Assembly (NCBI GenBank): GCA_049890035.1
Contig: JBMHCG010000020.1
Coordinates: forward strand, 1 to 41,456
Length of the DNA stretch: 41,456 nucleotides
Direction: 5' to 3'
DNA from: UBA11891 sp049890035
GTDB lineage: Bacteria; Bacteroidota; Bacteroidia; Flavobacteriales; Flavobacteriaceae
The notes under the pieces were generated by a model that saw only the letters and a list, made by a program, of their open reading frames with translations, searched no databases and was not told the DNA's origin. A program made the position numbers and the translations under genes. Shown piece by piece: positions 8,365-16,894 of the stretch (positions are counted from its first letter, which is position 1; each line of letters begins with the position of its first letter).

Positions 8365-9600
8365 CTATTGATAACGAATGCTTTCACTGCCCCGACTGCG
8401 GATAACCACACGAATAGGAAACCACAAAAAAAAGAGGCTCACTAACAGTACCATTAAATTGAGAAGTAAAACCTGAATTACTGAAAGAGTTACTGGGGCT
8501 GTTTCAACAAAATAAGTCGTTGGATCCAGCCGAATCCATTGGCCATATCGCTGACTAAAATAAAACAATACACCCAACAGATTACCCCAAAACATGCCTT
8601 TTAACATGATACGCCCTCCGTTCCATAGGAAAATAGACTGAATAAGGGAATAATCACTCCCCAGAACTTGGAGCAAACGAATCATCCGTGCTCTTTCCAA
8701 TATCATTACCAATAAGGCGGTAGCAATGTTAATCACCCCTACTACAATCATGACGATCAGAATAATGAGGATGTTGTAGTCGAATAATGCTATCCATTGA
8801 AAAATATTAGCAAAACGATCTGTAATGGCTATTACATCCAAATCCGAGGGCAAGGCATTATATATGGAATTGGCCGTTGACTCAAGATTTTTATAATCCG
8901 CTAAGATAACCTCATAACTACCCACTTTACCCTTTTCCCATTTCACTACTGTATGGAGCAAATCAATCGATGCAAAAAGTAATGACTCATCAAATTCGGG
9001 AAAACCTGATTGGTATAAACCAACAACTTCAACGGTTCGACGTAGTGGGATTTTCTGAGAAGTCTTGTTTTGAAAAAACAGTTGCATGCGATCTCCGATT
9101 CCAACAGACAACCGATTGGCAAGCGTCTTTGACAAGAGTACCTCTTGTTGTTTGGTTCCCGAATAATCGGGAAATCGCCCTTCTTTTAGATAGTCCTTTA
9201 AGGGGTCCCAAGAATATTCAGCATCAACCCCTTTGACCATACCCCCTTCAAAAGTTGTCTTGGATTTAAACAATCCGGCTTTGTAGGTGACTCCTGAGAG
9301 CTGTTCGACACCGGGTTGATTCTTTACAAAAGTCCTTATTTCTGGGGATAGAGAAACGGGTTGAAGGGAGACATTGGAATGGTTGTTTTCAAATGTTGAA
9401 AGGGTTAAATGACCATTAAAAACCGCTGTTTTTGAGGCTATTTCTTGTTGTAAACCCAACCCAGTGGCCAAAGCTATCAATATCATACCCATACCCAAAG
9501 CGACTGCTAGGGTTGCAATTTTTATTATCCGAGACGAAACGCTATGTTTGTAACGCTCACCCTGCTGCAAACGTTGGGCAATAAAATAACCTAATTGCAA
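8365..9600 (-). CDS. LolC/LolE-type FtsX-family ABC transporter permease
   Basis: The product has 411 residues. It has the MacB/FtsX permease layout: one N-terminal membrane helix (about 25-50, after FIAQRLQQGERYKHSVSSRI), a large periplasmic domain (about 52-260), and a C-terminal FtsX domain with three helices (about 265-400, including ILIILIVMIVVGVINIATAL). Members of this family extract lipoproteins or act in envelope maintenance together with a separate ATPase, which is not in this window. The only usable in-frame start near the conserved N terminus is TTG 9600; the upstream frame reaches a stop within nine codons. The divergent NamZ gene begins only 11 bp away. Family is firm; the lipoprotein-release role is inferred. 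Confidence 0.85.
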   Translation of the reverse strand: MQLGYFIAQRLQQGERYKHSVSSRIIKIATLAVALGMGMILIALATGLGLQQEIASKTAVFNGHLTLSTFENNHSNVSLQPVSLSPEIRTFVKNQPGVEQLSGVTYKAGLFKSKTTFEGGMVKGVDAEYSWDPLKDYLKEGRFPDYSGTKQQEVLLSKTLANRLSVGIGDRMQLFFQNKTSQKIPLRRTVEVVGLYQSGFPEFDESLLFASIDLLHTVVKWEKGKVGSYEVILADYKNLESTANSIYNALPSDLDVIAITDRFANIFQWIALFDYNILIILIVMIVVGVINIATALLVMILERARMIRLLQVLGSDYSLIQSIFLWNGGRIMLKGMFWGNLLGVLFYFSQRYGQWIRLDPTTYFVETAPVTLSVIQVLLLNLMVLLVSLFFLWFPIRVVIRSRGSESIRYQ

Positions 9601-9611
9601 TTTTTCTGCTT

Positions 9612-10790
9612 TTGAAGAATCCTGTCAAAAATACAGCATTAATTTTTTTTCTAGTACTCCCATGTTTTTTTGTGACCAGTCAAAACCCAAACAAAATCTC
9701 GGCGGGTGCCAATCAAATAAATGCCTATCTGCCGCTACTAAAAAATAAAAAAATTGGAATCGTTGGGAACCACAACAGTTTGGTTGAAACAGCCTCAGGC
9801 TATGTACACCTGGTTGATACCCTCTATCGCAGTGGCCTTAATATTAAAAAAGTTTTTGGCCCAGAGCATGGGTTTCGGGGCAAGGCCCCTGATGGCGAAA
9901 AAATACAGAATACCATCGATCCCAAAACAGGCATACCTATTGTTTCCCTTTACGGTAAAACCAGAAAACCAACCCCAGAGCAATTGGAGGATATTGAAAT
10001 CCTTGTATTTGATATGCAATCCGTTGGGGTTCGCTTTTACACCTATCTTTCTACCTTACACCTGACATTGGAGGCGGCTGCCGAACAGCAAATCCCAGTG
10101 CTCCTTCTCGATCGACCCAATCCGAATGGATATTATGTCGATGGCCCGGTTCTAGATCCTGCCCATCAATCCTTTGTAGGCATGCATCCAATACCCATAG
10201 TTTACGGAATGACCCTCGGAGAAATGGCACGCATGATCATTGGTGAAAAATGGTTGGAAATCAAGAAACCACTGGACTTACAAATCGTCCCAGTCAAAAA
10301 TTACCGCCGTCAGAAAAATATCAAAATCCCGCTCCCTCCTTCTCCCAATTTACCCAACGAACAGGCCATTGCATTGTATCCCAGTTTGTGTTTGTTAGAA
10401 CCTACTGTAGTCAGTGTGGGTAGGGGGACCAACAAACAATTTCAAATCTATGGACACCCCGATTTTAAATCCGATTTCAGCTTTGTCCCACAGCCCAATA
10501 CCGCTTCAAAATATCCAAAACTAGAAGGACAAACTTGTTATGGATTCGACTTAGAGAAAATCCCAAAACCGAATCGGATCCGACTCGACTTCCTGCAGAA
10601 CGCCTATGCTTTGATTTCAAATAAAGAGGCTTTCTTTTTGAAAACATTTGACCGAATTGCAGGTACGGATCAACTGCGAAAACAGCTTGAAATTGGCATG
10701 ACAGAAAATGCTATTCGAGCCTCATGGGAACCCCAGCTAGCTCAATTCAAAATGAAACGCCAACGGTATTTGCTTTATCCCGATGAATAA
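9612..10790 (+). CDS. namZ: Exo-beta-N-acetylmuramidase NamZ (DUF1343, GH171)
   Basis: The product has 392 residues and an N-terminal signal (LIFFLVLPCFFVTSQ, cleavage near residue 24), so it acts in the periplasm or outside the cell. Family features are GIVGNHNSLV, the G-P-E85-H86-G motif within VFGPEHGFRGKAPDGEKI, SLYGKTRKPTPEQLED, FDMQSVGVRFYTY and LLDRPNPNGYYVDGPV. Known relatives release terminal N-acetylmuramic acid from peptidoglycan fragments, supporting cell-wall recycling; the Glu and His of this motif are thought to be catalytic. The start is TTG 9612, since no ATG precedes the signal peptide. The next gene overlaps its 3' end by 8 bp. No dedicated MurNAc transporter or kinase is adjacent. 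Confidence 0.85.
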   Translation: MKNPVKNTALIFFLVLPCFFVTSQNPNKISAGANQINAYLPLLKNKKIGIVGNHNSLVETASGYVHLVDTLYRSGLNIKKVFGPEHGFRGKAPDGEKIQNTIDPKTGIPIVSLYGKTRKPTPEQLEDIEILVFDMQSVGVRFYTYLSTLHLTLEAAAEQQIPVLLLDRPNPNGYYVDGPVLDPAHQSFVGMHPIPIVYGMTLGEMARMIIGEKWLEIKKPLDLQIVPVKNYRRQKNIKIPLPPSPNLPNEQAIALYPSLCLLEPTVVSVGRGTNKQFQIYGHPDFKSDFSFVPQPNTASKYPKLEGQTCYGFDLEKIPKPNRIRLDFLQNAYALISNKEAFFLKTFDRIAGTDQLRKQLEIGMTENAIRASWEPQLAQFKMKRQRYLLYPDE

Positions 10791-11487
10791 TGATGTTTTA
10801 GGCAAAGCCCTTTGGTCCTTCCATAAAAATCCACAAGAACAAGAGCTACTCACATGGACGCATCTTACCGAAGAAGATCCCATGCCTGTTTCCTATTTTT
10901 TTCGATCCTATGAAGAGATGCCAGAGCTGGAACAAAAAGCGTTAAACCTTGCTTTTGGTTCTGTACTAGACGTTGGTTGTGGAGCAGGTAGTCACAGTCT
11001 CTATGCACAAAATTTTTTGAATTTGGATGTGACAGCACTGGATCTGTCTCCCGCTGCTGCAGCTACGTCACAATCCCGAGGAGTTCAAAATGTCTTGTGC
11101 GAGAACATTTTTGATCATCAAGGATCCTATGATACAGTAATGCTACTGATGAACGGGGTCGGAATGTGCGAAACCATCCAAGGCCTTCAAGAGCTTCTTG
11201 TTCACTTGAAAAAAATAGTGTTACCCAAGGGACAAATATTACTTGATTCTTCGGATTTGATTTATCTTTTCGAGGATTCTGATGGGCCTGCAAACGTCCC
11301 CCAAGGAAACTATTATGGAGAAGTTGACTTTGGAATAAGATTTTTGGATCAAGAGGCTATATTTCCTTGGTTGTATGTTGATTTTGAAACACTTAAAAAA
11401 GTGGCACAGACTGTAGGATACCAATGCCAATACCTCATGGAAGGAACACATTACGATTATTTGGCCCGTTTAACTAGGGTATGTTGA
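10783..11487 (+). CDS. Class I SAM-dependent methyltransferase
   Basis: The product has 234 residues. Motif I of Rossmann-fold methyltransferases is clear at residues 61-74 (VLDVGCGAGSHSLY). It is followed by an acidic strand end (VTALDLSP), a post-motif segment (MLLMNGVGMCE) and QILLDSSDLIYLF. The substrate cannot be told; similar flavobacterial proteins are annotated only as class I methyltransferases. ATG 10783 overlaps the NamZ gene by 8 bp, so the two are probably co-transcribed. Its 3' end overlaps the convergent queE by 14 bp. Confidence 0.8.
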   Translation: MNNDVLGKALWSFHKNPQEQELLTWTHLTEEDPMPVSYFFRSYEEMPELEQKALNLAFGSVLDVGCGAGSHSLYAQNFLNLDVTALDLSPAAAATSQSRGVQNVLCENIFDHQGSYDTVMLLMNGVGMCETIQGLQELLVHLKKIVLPKGQILLDSSDLIYLFEDSDGPANVPQGNYYGEVDFGIRFLDQEAIFPWLYVDFETLKKVAQTVGYQCQYLMEGTHYDYLARLTRVC

Positions 11488-12103
11488 GGTATTTATGTGT
11501 TTGTAAGGAAACCTTCCACTGTGGGTGTGCCAACGCATAATCCACCATCAGCGGCATTATTTTCTCGCGTACACTCCATTCCGGTTGTAAAAACAATTTG
11601 CAATCAGGCCCTACATGCGTTGCTTGTGATTCGGCAAAGGCAAAGTCGGATTTGTTGTAAACGATGACTTTCAATTCGTCAGCTGCGGCATAGGCGTCCT
11701 GCAGAGGCAGTTTATTTTTTTTGGGCGACAAACAAAACCAATCCCATTGTCCGGTCAGTGGATAAGCCCCTGAAGTTTCTATGTGTGTTTGCATCCCCCA
11801 TTGACGCAATTGATTGGTCAGTGGATCCAAGGGCCACATCAGGGGTTCACCACCAGTAACTACAACCGTATCCGAATATTTTTTGGCTTCTTCTACTATG
11901 TCCCCAACCGCCGTAGCAGGGTGTTTTTTTGCGTCCCAGCTTTCTTTTACATCACACCAGTGGCAACCTACATCACACCCCCCCACGCGAATAAAAAAAG
12001 CGGCGGATCCTTTGTGATACCCTTCCCCTTGGAGCGTATAAAAAGCTTCCATCAAGGGCAAAGCCAAACCCTGTTTGACATTGGAAGAAGAAGGTGTGCT
12101 CAT
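11474..12103 (-). CDS. queE: 7-carboxy-7-deazaguanine synthase (radical SAM)
   Basis: The product has 209 residues. QueE converts 6-carboxytetrahydropterin to 7-carboxy-7-deazaguanine in queuosine (preQ0) synthesis. The sequence shows EAFYTLQGEGYHKGSAAFFI, the substrate-side GEG motif of the family, then the cluster-binding CX3CX2C (Cys43, Cys47, Cys50 in GGCDVGCHWCD), followed by VVVTGGEPLMW and HIETSGAYPL. The CX3CX2C spacing is the standard form. It stands alone here: queC, queD and queF are not in the window. Its 3' end overlaps the convergent methyltransferase by 14 bp. Confidence 0.92.
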   Translation of the reverse strand: MSTPSSSNVKQGLALPLMEAFYTLQGEGYHKGSAAFFIRVGGCDVGCHWCDVKESWDAKKHPATAVGDIVEEAKKYSDTVVVTGGEPLMWPLDPLTNQLRQWGMQTHIETSGAYPLTGQWDWFCLSPKKNKLPLQDAYAAADELKVIVYNKSDFAFAESQATHVGPDCKLFLQPEWSVREKIMPLMVDYALAHPQWKVSLQTHKYLNIP

Positions 12104-12131
12104 GGCGACAAAGATAAGGCATCACAAAAAG

Positions 12132-12160
12132 TTGGCATTCATTAATTTTCAATATCTTTA
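12132..12160 (+). promoter_or_regulatory. Candidate Bacteroidota-type promoter for the VOC gene
   Basis: TTG (12132-12134) and TATCTTTA (12153-12160) are separated by 18 nt, fitting the TTG-N17-23-TAnnTTTG arrangement with one mismatch. The ATG at 12166 lies only 5 nt past the -7 box, so the transcript would be leaderless or nearly so, unless an unseen promoter lies upstream. Confidence 0.4.
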
Positions 12161-12165
12161 AGGGT

Positions 12166-12588
12166 ATGAAACACACAGCTCCTTTCCACCTTGCCATTCC
12201 CGTAGACAATTTGGGGGAAAACTGTACCTTTTATGAAACCGTTTTGGGTTGTCAACCCGGAAGAAGCAGCGAACATTGGGCAGATTATGATTTTTTCGGA
12301 CACCAACTTGTCCTTCATTATGACCCCCAACACCAAGCAAAAAAACACCACAACGAAGTAGATGGTAAATCCGTCCCCGTGCCTCACTTTGGTGTTGTCC
12401 TCCCATGGGATATTTTTGACACCCTTTCAGAACGCCTACAGCAAAAAGGAGTAGTGTTTGTTATTGCTCCCTATTTGCGTTTCGAGGGCTTACCCGGGGA
12501 ACAAAAAACCATGTTTTTTTACGATCCGGCAGGCAATGCGCTCGAATTCAAAGCCTTTAAACAACTTGAGCAACTCTTCGCCACTTGA
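12166..12588 (+). CDS. VOC-fold (glyoxalase/dioxygenase superfamily) protein
   Basis: The product has 140 residues. It has two beta-alpha-beta-beta-beta halves: FHLAIPVDNLGENCTFYETV at the N terminus and PHFGVVLPWDIFDTLSERL in the middle, ending YDPAGNALEFKAF. Likely metal ligands in the family pattern are His8, His74 and Glu127. VOC proteins range from glyoxalases to ring-cleaving dioxygenases, so the substrate is open. The downstream membrane protein gene overlaps its stop by 4 bp (TTGA), indicating translational coupling. Confidence 0.82.
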   Translation: MKHTAPFHLAIPVDNLGENCTFYETVLGCQPGRSSEHWADYDFFGHQLVLHYDPQHQAKKHHNEVDGKSVPVPHFGVVLPWDIFDTLSERLQQKGVVFVIAPYLRFEGLPGEQKTMFFYDPAGNALEFKAFKQLEQLFAT

Positions 12589-13484
12589 TTTCTTTTCGTC
12601 AATTTGCCGACCAAAGTTTTGATCGTTTATTTGCACCCGAACTGCGAAAAAAGATCGAAAATAGCATTCTTCTTCTTGCGGGGATTGGATTTCTGATACA
12701 TCTCACTCTTGTCTTTTTAAAAAAATATGACCTTTGGGTAGCTGCAGACCTCAACGGTAGCCTCCTCAACGATCCTATTTCAGCGATCTACACGCCTTTT
12801 TCATTGATACTAATTTATGAAGTGTATTTGTTGCTCTTTTATCTACCACGTTCTTTTTCTTCCTGCGTGGTAAAACAATTTGAGATCATTTCTCTGATTG
12901 TGATCCGTAAAATATTCAAGGACATCCCAACCATAGAATTGGGAACAGATTGGTACCAAAGTGAACAAAACTTGCAATTACTAACGGATTTGATTGGTTT
13001 CTTGCTTCTCTTCCTCCTGATATATCTGTTTTACAGTGGTAAAAAAAGACTTCCGGTGCGTGATATTTCTCCAACACTCAAACGATTCATCAATTCTAAG
13101 AAGATAGTTAGCCTTGCCTTGTTAGGTACGCTTTCCGTGATGTCATTATACTCATTGACCCTGTGGTTAGCTGATTTGTTCCAAGGAGACCCTATTTTTA
13201 CCGCAAAAAAGTTAGACGGTCTATTTTTCAATCAATTTTTTACCGTCTTGATTTTAGCCGACGTAGTAATATTATTGATTTCCTTTCGCTACACGGAAGA
13301 GTATAGCAAACTGATCCGGAATACAGGTTTTATCATCGCGACCATACTTTTACGGCTTTCTTTCTCTGCCTCCGATTATTTTAAAATGGTTCTCATCTTA
13401 ACAGCCGTCAGCTTTGCCTTATTGATTTTACGGATTTATAATTCTATGGAAAATCCCAAACCCAAGGAATCTTCCACCGAGTAA
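12585..13484 (+). CDS. Conserved-looking integral membrane protein, unknown function
   Basis: The product has 299 residues and starts with TTG at 12585 inside the TTGA overlap with the VOC gene stop. There are about seven hydrophobic segments: SILLLAGIGFLIHLTLVFL, an amphipathic pair around IYTPFSLILIYEVYLLLFYL, LIGFLLLFLLIYLFY, LALLGTLSVMSLYSLTL, FFTVLILADVVILLISF, FIIATILLRLSF and MVLILTAVSFALLIL. A charged loop (KQFEIISLIVIRKIFKDIPT) and a Lys/Glu-rich C-terminal tail are present. I recognise no named family. The overlap with the VOC gene suggests one transcript, but that does not reveal its job. Confidence 0.75.
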   Translation: MISFRQFADQSFDRLFAPELRKKIENSILLLAGIGFLIHLTLVFLKKYDLWVAADLNGSLLNDPISAIYTPFSLILIYEVYLLLFYLPRSFSSCVVKQFEIISLIVIRKIFKDIPTIELGTDWYQSEQNLQLLTDLIGFLLLFLLIYLFYSGKKRLPVRDISPTLKRFINSKKIVSLALLGTLSVMSLYSLTLWLADLFQGDPIFTAKKLDGLFFNQFFTVLILADVVILLISFRYTEEYSKLIRNTGFIIATILLRLSFSASDYFKMVLILTAVSFALLILRIYNSMENPKPKESSTE

Positions 13485-13840
13485 AAAATCAAAAGGTATT
13501 TGTAATCCTAGCCAACGGCAGAAAAGACAAATCCTGTAGTTAAAAATTTAACCATTAGTGTTGTTCGTTTTTTCAAAACCACCCAATACATAGCTTTATT
13601 TCATGCTTGTGAATCAAAAAACCAAAAATTTGAGTATCTTGTTAGACCCTAAAACACTTCTACCAATGAAACGCCCCTACTTACTTTCTGCGGGTATCAA
13701 ACAAGAAGCAACTCTTGCTCTGCGATATAGCTACCGATTAGCTGCCTGCATAGCGATATCGGAACCCATCCAAAAGCGTGTCAAATTTGAGCCATATCTC
13801 GTGTTTAAGGAGGTGTTTTACAGCCTTTTAAACAAAGAAT
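13485..13840. other. Stretch with no confident gene except a small ORF in its second half
   Basis: The first 118 bp are AT-rich and non-coding, with a short perfect inverted repeat (GTTAAA-AA-TTTAAC near 13539-13552). A TAGCTTTA element lies at 13591-13598, too close to the small ORF start for an ordinary leader. The remainder is covered by the low-confidence 84-codon ORF at 13603. Confidence 0.4.
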
Positions 13841-13857
13841 ATGAAAACCCCTTTTAG
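13603..13857 (+). CDS. Small hypothetical ORF overlapping the transglutaminase-like gene
   Basis: This is an 84-codon frame from ATG 13603. The product is basic, with no signal peptide and no recognised motif (it contains LLDPKTLLPMKRPYLL and FEPYLVFKEVFYSLLNKEY). It overlaps the next gene by 17 bp in another frame, as coupled genes do. Composition looks protein-like, but without homologues it may be spurious. An AAGGAGGTG string inside it lies too far (25 nt) from the next ATG to serve as an ordinary ribosome site. Confidence 0.35.
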   Translation: MLVNQKTKNLSILLDPKTLLPMKRPYLLSAGIKQEATLALRYSYRLAACIAISEPIQKRVKFEPYLVFKEVFYSLLNKEYENPF

Positions 13858-14539
13858 AATTGCTACTACCTGCATTCTCTTCTATGTTGTCGTCTTGTTT
13901 TTACAACATAATGTTAAAACGAATGTTCAAGAAGATGATATCCATTTCATTAAAATCTACTTAGAGGGGATAGACAGGAACACAAGGGCGCAAAATTTAA
14001 ACTTTGACGAACAAATAGCATTAATTCATCGTATCCAATCCAATGTCCTTGATATTTCACCCAACGGAAATGGGATTCCTCATTATCTGGAAAGGCGTCC
14101 ACAAAATTTGTTTCAATCAGGCCAAGGACTGTGCTATGATAGGAGTTATGTATTGGAATTAATTTTCAAGTATCTCGGCTTTGAAACCCGTCACGTCAGT
14201 TTGTATTGGAACAATCCAAAGCGCTTTGTATTTACAGACTTAACACAAAAAGGGATACAAAGCCATGCCATCAGCGAAGTAAAAACGAAAAAAGGGTGGC
14301 TCATTGTCGATTCCAATGCCAAGTGGACCGGTATCAATCACTTACTACTTCCCCTTTCAATTAAAAAACTCAACTACAATGTTGCTACGATAGCCTGGGC
14401 GACACCTCCGCCTTCACTGTTTTACAGTAAGCAACATCACTACATCTACGGGCTATATTCTCGTCACGGTAAATTTTATCCGCCTTACAACTTGATTCCA
14501 GATTACAACATCAAAGAACTGCTGTACAACATCCCATAG
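13841..14539 (+). CDS. Membrane-anchored transglutaminase-like (Cys-His-Asp) protein
   Basis: The product has 232 residues. Residues 7-22 form a single membrane anchor or uncleaved signal (IATTCILFYVVVLFLQ), so the domain probably faces the periplasm. The catalytic pattern of the transglutaminase-like superfamily is visible: Cys98 in GQGLCYDRSYVLELIFKYLG, His142 in QSHAISEV and Asp157 in GWLIVDSNAKW, in the correct order with typical spacing. Such domains may be peptidases, amidases or cross-linking enzymes. The C-terminal 60 residues (after WATPPPSLFYSKQHHYIYGL) are not recognised. It overlaps the upstream small ORF by 17 bp and converges on folD. Confidence 0.72.
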   Translation: MKTPFRIATTCILFYVVVLFLQHNVKTNVQEDDIHFIKIYLEGIDRNTRAQNLNFDEQIALIHRIQSNVLDISPNGNGIPHYLERRPQNLFQSGQGLCYDRSYVLELIFKYLGFETRHVSLYWNNPKRFVFTDLTQKGIQSHAISEVKTKKGWLIVDSNAKWTGINHLLLPLSIKKLNYNVATIAWATPPPSLFYSKQHHYIYGLYSRHGKFYPPYNLIPDYNIKELLYNIP

Positions 14540-14585
14540 ATCCATTTATTGAATACAGAAAACGACACACAACGCAAACCGGTCA

Positions 14586-14600
14586 CCCACTCCGTGTGGG
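14586..14600. terminator. Weak hairpin between convergent genes
   Basis: CCCAC-TCCGT-GTGGG is a perfect 5-bp GC-rich stem between the transglutaminase-like gene (plus) and folD (minus). Neither strand has a T-run directly after it, so at most it is a weak bidirectional terminator. Confidence 0.3.
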
Positions 14601-14623
14601 AAAGCAGTCGTAATTTTCTCCAT

Positions 14624-15499
14624 TCAAGGATACCATTGTCTGGCCAAGAGTGTATTTTGTAACAACATGGCAATGGTCATTGGGCCTACCCCACCGGGAA
14701 CTGGGGTGATAAAACTGGATTTTGGAGCTACCGAATCAAAATCTACATCCCCTTTGATTCGGTACCCTTTGGGATGGGAATCGTCGGGAACACGGGTAAT
14801 TCCTACATCAATGACTATGGCTCCATCCTTGACCATATCAGCTTTTAGAAAATCAGGTATTCCCAAGGCTGAAATCACAACATCGGCTCTTCGGGTCAAT
14901 TGTTCAATATGTCGGGTTCGGCTGTGTGTTAACGTAACTGTAGCATTACCAACGTTCCCTTTCTGACTCAATAAGATACTAATAGGCCGACCCACTATAT
15001 GACTGCGACCAATCACAACACATTCCTTGCCTTGGATATCAATTTGATAGCGTTTGAGCAATTCGACAATACCAAAGGGAGTAGCAGGAATAAATGCCTG
15101 CATCTCTAAGGCCATTTTACCAAAGTTACTGGGATGAAACCCATCTACATCTTTTTGGGGATCTATGGCCATTAAAATACGTTCTTCATCTATGTGTTTG
15201 GGAAGCGGCAGTTGAACAATATAACCATCAATCTCAGAACGCGCATTCAAACGGGCAATTTCTTCTAAAAGTGCTTCCTCCGAAATAGTGTCTTCTAAAC
15301 GAATCAGCGTAGACTGAAAACCTACTTGTTCGCAGGAACGAACTTTGCTTCCAACATAAGTCAAACTAGCTCCGTCATTGCCCACCAAAACAGCAGCCAA
15401 ATGAGGGGGACGTTCTCCCCGTGCTGTCATCTCAGCTACTGTTGTTTTTATTTCGTTTTTAAGTTCTTGTGCCGTTTGTTTTCCATCGAGTAGTTGCAT
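14624..15499 (-). CDS. folD: Bifunctional methylenetetrahydrofolate dehydrogenase / methenyl-THF cyclohydrolase
   Basis: The product has 291 residues, normal for FolD, which interconverts 5,10-methylene-THF, 5,10-methenyl-THF and 10-formyl-THF using NADP in cytosolic one-carbon metabolism. Landmarks are the YVGSK catalytic segment (in GASLTYVGSKVRSCEQVGF), QLPLPKHIDEERI, PQKDVDGFHPSNFG, the nucleotide-binding VVIGRSHIVGRPISILL and the C-terminal PVPGGVGPMTIAMLLQNT. It starts 6 bp after the ffh stop, so ffh-folD are surely one transcript. Confidence 0.97.
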   Translation of the reverse strand: MQLLDGKQTAQELKNEIKTTVAEMTARGERPPHLAAVLVGNDGASLTYVGSKVRSCEQVGFQSTLIRLEDTISEEALLEEIARLNARSEIDGYIVQLPLPKHIDEERILMAIDPQKDVDGFHPSNFGKMALEMQAFIPATPFGIVELLKRYQIDIQGKECVVIGRSHIVGRPISILLSQKGNVGNATVTLTHSRTRHIEQLTRRADVVISALGIPDFLKADMVKDGAIVIDVGITRVPDDSHPKGYRIKGDVDFDSVAPKSSFITPVPGGVGPMTIAMLLQNTLLARQWYP

Positions 15500-15505
15500 G
15501 ATTAT

Positions 15506-16837
15506 TTATTTGAATCCTTGTTGAAAGAGTTGCATCATTTGTCGGCCTCGCCCCCCTTGCATCATTTTCATCATCTTGCTCATTTGTGAAAACTGCTTAA
15601 GGAGCTGATTAACTTGTTGCATATCCGTTCCCGATCCTTTGGCTATGCGCATTTTACGGGAGTGATTGATCAACTTAGGTTGGGACCGTTCTTTGGGGGT
15701 CATCGAGCCAATGATAGCTTCGATATATTTAAACGCATCGTCATCAATATCTACATCCTTCATGGCTTTTCCCATACCAGGTACCATTCCCATCAAATCT
15801 TTGACGTTACCCATTTTTTTGATCTGTTGGATTTGAATTAAAAAGTCGTCGAAACCAAATTGGTTTTTGGCAATTTTTTTATTGAGTTGACGGGCTTTTT
15901 CGGCATCAAACTGTTCTTGGGCACGCTCTACCAGGGATACCACATCCCCCATACCCAATATCCGATCCGCCATCCGGTTGGGATAAAAGACATCCAATGC
16001 CTCCATTTTTTCTCCCGTACCAATAAACTTAATAGGCTTTTTGACTACTTCACGTATAGACAAGGCAGCGCCCCCTCGGGTATCGCCATCGAGCTTGGTC
16101 AAAACAACACCATCAAAATCCAATCGGTCATTAAAAGCTTTGGCTGTATGAACCGCATCTTGTCCGGTCATGGCATCCACAACGAATAATGTTTCATTCG
16201 GGCTTATGGCTTTGTGTATGGCCGCTATTTCACCCATAAGGGCTTCGTCAACCGCCAACCGTCCGGCTGTATCCACCAGGACCAAATCACACTGTTGCGT
16301 CTTGGCTGCTGCCAGTCCATCCAATGCAATTCTAACAGGATCTTTTTCGTCTCTATTGGCATAGACAGGTACCCCAACTTGCTCGGCTATAATTTCCAAT
16401 TGATCTATTGCGGCAGGACGATACACATCACAAGCAACCAGTAACGGTTTCCTCGCATTTTTACGCTTGAGATGAAGTGCTAGTTTGCCTGTAAAGGTTG
16501 TTTTTCCAGAGCCTTGCAATCCGGCCATCAATACAATTGTAGGGCGACCCGACAAGTCGATTGCCGCAGCTTCGTTCCCCATCAATTGCGTCAATTCGTC
16601 CTGAACAATTTTAACCAAAAGCTGCCCCGGTTGAAGACTGGTTAAAACTTTTTGACCCAGTGCTTTTTCTTTGACACGACTCGTGAAATCCTTTGCGATT
16701 TTAAAGTTTACATCCGCATCCAAAAGTGCACGACGTACTTCCTTAAGCGTTTCGGCGACATTGATTTCTGTAATTTTTCCATGCCCCTTCAGAACTTGAA
16801 AGGCCTTGTCGAGTTTCCCTGATAGCGATTCAAACAT
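15506..16837 (-). CDS. ffh: Signal recognition particle protein Ffh (SRP54)
   Basis: The product has 443 residues. Ffh binds 4.5S RNA and signal sequences and delivers ribosomes to the FtsY receptor at the inner membrane. The N domain is followed by the G domain with GLQGSGKTTFTGKLA (P-loop), the insertion-box region VACDVYRPAAIDQLE, DTAGRLAVDEALM and TKLDGDTRGGAALS. A Met-rich M domain carries KKMGNVKDLMGMVPGMGKAM, RIAKGSGTDMQQVNQLL and FSQMSKMMKMMQGG. No 4.5S RNA gene was identified nearby. It is followed 6 bp later by folD. Confidence 0.97.
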   Translation of the reverse strand: MFESLSGKLDKAFQVLKGHGKITEINVAETLKEVRRALLDADVNFKIAKDFTSRVKEKALGQKVLTSLQPGQLLVKIVQDELTQLMGNEAAAIDLSGRPTIVLMAGLQGSGKTTFTGKLALHLKRKNARKPLLVACDVYRPAAIDQLEIIAEQVGVPVYANRDEKDPVRIALDGLAAAKTQQCDLVLVDTAGRLAVDEALMGEIAAIHKAISPNETLFVVDAMTGQDAVHTAKAFNDRLDFDGVVLTKLDGDTRGGAALSIREVVKKPIKFIGTGEKMEALDVFYPNRMADRILGMGDVVSLVERAQEQFDAEKARQLNKKIAKNQFGFDDFLIQIQQIKKMGNVKDLMGMVPGMGKAMKDVDIDDDAFKYIEAIIGSMTPKERSQPKLINHSRKMRIAKGSGTDMQQVNQLLKQFSQMSKMMKMMQGGRGRQMMQLFQQGFK

Positions 16838-16894
16838 ATCTTAATAAATAGGATACAAAGGTACATTTTCCACTTTGTATCGTCTCTTCCATAG

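Noticed and set aside
8109..8411. 100-codon open frame on the minus strand after the permease gene
   Set aside because: It overlaps the permease 3' end in another frame, has no credible independent start and matches no known family, so it is kept only as a note on the gap.
13807..13815. AAGGAGGTG, a perfect Shine-Dalgarno-like string
   Set aside because: It is 25 nt before the nearest start (13841), too far to act, and this lineage seldom uses such sites; it also codes KEV in the small ORF.
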